Shown here: one piece after another, positions 5,535-6,775 of the stretch
Layout of the letters: every line of letters starts with the position of its first letter
Position numbering within the stretch: position 1 is the stretch's first letter
Source of the DNA: Rickettsiales bacterium
GTDB taxonomy: Bacteria > Pseudomonadota > Alphaproteobacteria > Rickettsiales > UBA1997
Direction: 5' to 3'
DNA length: 6,775 bases
Assembly (NCBI GenBank): GCA_947505885.1
Contig: CANNMN010000071.1
Coordinates: forward strand, 1-6,775
Notes under the pieces: generated by a model
What the model was told of the DNA's origin: nothing
The model's database searches: none
What the model saw: the letters and a program-made list of their open reading frames with translations, nothing else
Made by a program: the position numbers and the translations under genes

Positions 5535-6775
5535 ATGAAAAAATTTCTGCCGCTTTTAGTTCTGCTTCTTTTTGGATGTCAATCCGTTACCAAAGTAGAG
5601 CGCAAGATACTTGAGCCTATTGTTAAAGTTCCGGTAATTTCTGAGTCAACAACTCACGATCAGTTTGAATCACAAAATTTGCAGACGTCAAAAATCGAAG
5701 AAAAGAAAACCCAGGTTGCATTATTTTTACCATTCTCTGGCAAAAATAAAGATTTGGGTTGGAGCCTTTTCAACGCTGCAACAATATCGCTTTTTGATAA
5801 TGATCACAACAACGCTATCGAGCTAGTTTTAATTGATTCGAAAGACACTGCGGCCGAAGCGGAAGAGGCTTTTAAGCAGATCGTAGATCGTAAAATTAAA
5901 ATCGTAATTGGACCGGTATTTAGTCAAGCGGTTCTAGCTATTGAGAATGAAGCGAAGCGCAATGGAATCACCGTGATTTCACTTAGCAACAATCAAGAAT
6001 TAATCGGAAAAATTAACTCAGATGGCGGAGTTTTTTTAGCGGGAATTTTGCCTGAAGCACAGATGGACAAAATTATCGAATATGGAATAGATCAAGGTAA
6101 GCCAAACTTTGCTACCATTGCGCCGAATAGCCAATATGGCCGAACAATCTCAAGTCTTTTTAGTAAAATTGTTCGTGATCGTGATGGAAATATGATCACT
6201 TCAGAATTTTACGATGCTAATGGAGCTAATATTGAACGCACTGTAGAGCGCGTTGTTAATGCGTTTACTTTGTCGCCAAATTTAACTGACGGAAAAAGCA
6301 AACTTAAAAAAGATGTGGTGCTTGTTGATAAAGATCGTGTTTATCCGCAAATTATTTTTGTTCCAGAGTCGGGAAAATTGCTGTCGAAAATTGCTGCCGC
6401 TTTGAAGAAGTTAAATAAGGACGAGCGTGATTTTCAGCTAATTGGCACAAGCCAGTGGGACGACATAGCAATTGCTAATGATTCAAATCTTCTTGGCGCC
6501 TGGTTTCCCGCTCCAGAAAATAGCCGATTCCGAAATTTCGAGCGCGCTTACTACCAAAATTTTAACAAATTTCCGCCACGTATTTCTTCGCTCGTTTACG
6601 ATTTAACCGCCGTCTCAATCGAACTCGCCAACCGCAGCGGAAGATTGCAAGCTCCGAAAATTGCTGATTTTATCGGTTACGAAAATCCACCGGTAAATGG
6701 TTTCGACGGAATCGATGGCCCGTTCAGATTTTTACCGAACGGTCTAGTGCAAAGAAATCTAGCGGTGTTGCAAGT
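5535..6775 (+). CDS. LpoA-like lipoprotein, penicillin-binding protein activator family (3' end cut by window)
   Basis: The frame is open from ATG 5535 to the window end, giving 413 codons. A lipoprotein signal (MKKFLPLLVLLLFGC, lipobox LFGC, Cys15 followed by Gln) predicts anchoring in the outer membrane. From about residue 59 to the end lies a type 1 periplasmic-binding-protein fold: VALFLPFSGKNKDLG (61-75), IGPVFSQAV (125-133), VISLSNN, GTSQWDD (304-310), GAWFPAP (321-327) and NGFDGIDGPFRF (388-399). This is the pattern of alphaproteobacterial 'penicillin-binding protein activators' related to E. coli LpoA, which stimulates PBP1A from the outer membrane. Unlike E. coli LpoA it has no long N-terminal TPR domain, only a short linker (16-58). 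The conserved DG-FRF-PNG motif comes near the family C-terminus, so probably only a few tens of residues are missing. The divergent position next to rsmI supports the call. A ligand-binding role like that of branched-chain amino-acid binding proteins is the alternative; activation of a PBP here is inferred. Confidence 0.87.
   Translation, partial: MKKFLPLLVLLLFGCQSVTKVERKILEPIVKVPVISESTTHDQFESQNLQTSKIEEKKTQVALFLPFSGKNKDLGWSLFNAATISLFDNDHNNAIELVLIDSKDTAAEAEEAFKQIVDRKIKIVIGPVFSQAVLAIENEAKRNGITVISLSNNQELIGKINSDGGVFLAGILPEAQMDKIIEYGIDQGKPNFATIAPNSQYGRTISSLFSKIVRDRDGNMITSEFYDANGANIERTVERVVNAFTLSPNLTDGKSKLKKDVVLVDKDRVYPQIIFVPESGKLLSKIAAALKKLNKDERDFQLIGTSQWDDIAIANDSNLLGAWFPAPENSRFRNFERAYYQNFNKFPPRISSLVYDLTAVSIELANRSGRLQAPKIADFIGYENPPVNGFDGIDGPFRFLPNGLVQRNLAVLQ

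Overview
The window looks like a piece of chromosome from an AT-leaning Gram-negative bacterium, most likely a proteobacterium. Three things point that way: two predicted lipoproteins with LspA-type signal peptides, a prepilin-class protein, and a divergent rsmI / LpoA-like pair, an arrangement I know from both gamma- and alphaproteobacteria. The LpoA-like protein resembles the short alphaproteobacterial form with a single periplasmic-binding-protein domain, so an alphaproteobacterium (possibly Rickettsiales- or Holosporales-like) is my best guess. That placement is inference and was not tested.

Layout. Positions 1-54 probably hold the tail of an upstream gene. Positions 55-1041 (+) encode a large prepilin/pseudopilin-like protein. 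Just past its stop codon lies a GC-richer array of six degenerate 34-36 bp tandem repeats (about 1055-1262), then about 300 bp of AT-rich non-coding DNA with a short dyad. Positions 1561-3789 (+) encode a full-length bifunctional catalase-peroxidase (KatG) with an N-terminal lipoprotein signal peptide. A 218 bp convergent intergenic region follows and contains two long imperfect hairpins. On the minus strand come a gamma-class carbonic anhydrase-like left-handed beta-helix protein (4008-4553) and the 16S rRNA methyltransferase RsmI (4629-5501). They are separated by 75 bp that are largely filled by a decayed palindromic repeat. Divergent from rsmI, with only 33 bp between start codons, is an LpoA-like outer-membrane lipoprotein (5535 to the window end; only its extreme C-terminus is missing).

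How the genes relate. I see no single multigene pathway. The common theme is the cell envelope: a pilin-like protein, a peroxide-detoxifying lipoprotein that would face the periplasm, and a putative activator of peptidoglycan synthases. RsmI is housekeeping (ribosome modification) and probably shares a transcript with the carbonic anhydrase-like gene. The rsmI / LpoA-like arrangement predicts yraN (UPF0102) just beyond the right edge.

I found no tRNA, rRNA, CRISPR array, transposase or recognisable new defence or biosynthetic system. The points most worth following up are the predicted lipoprotein KatG, the tandem-repeat array, the structured hairpin downstream of katG, and the palindromic repeat at the rsmI stop codon.
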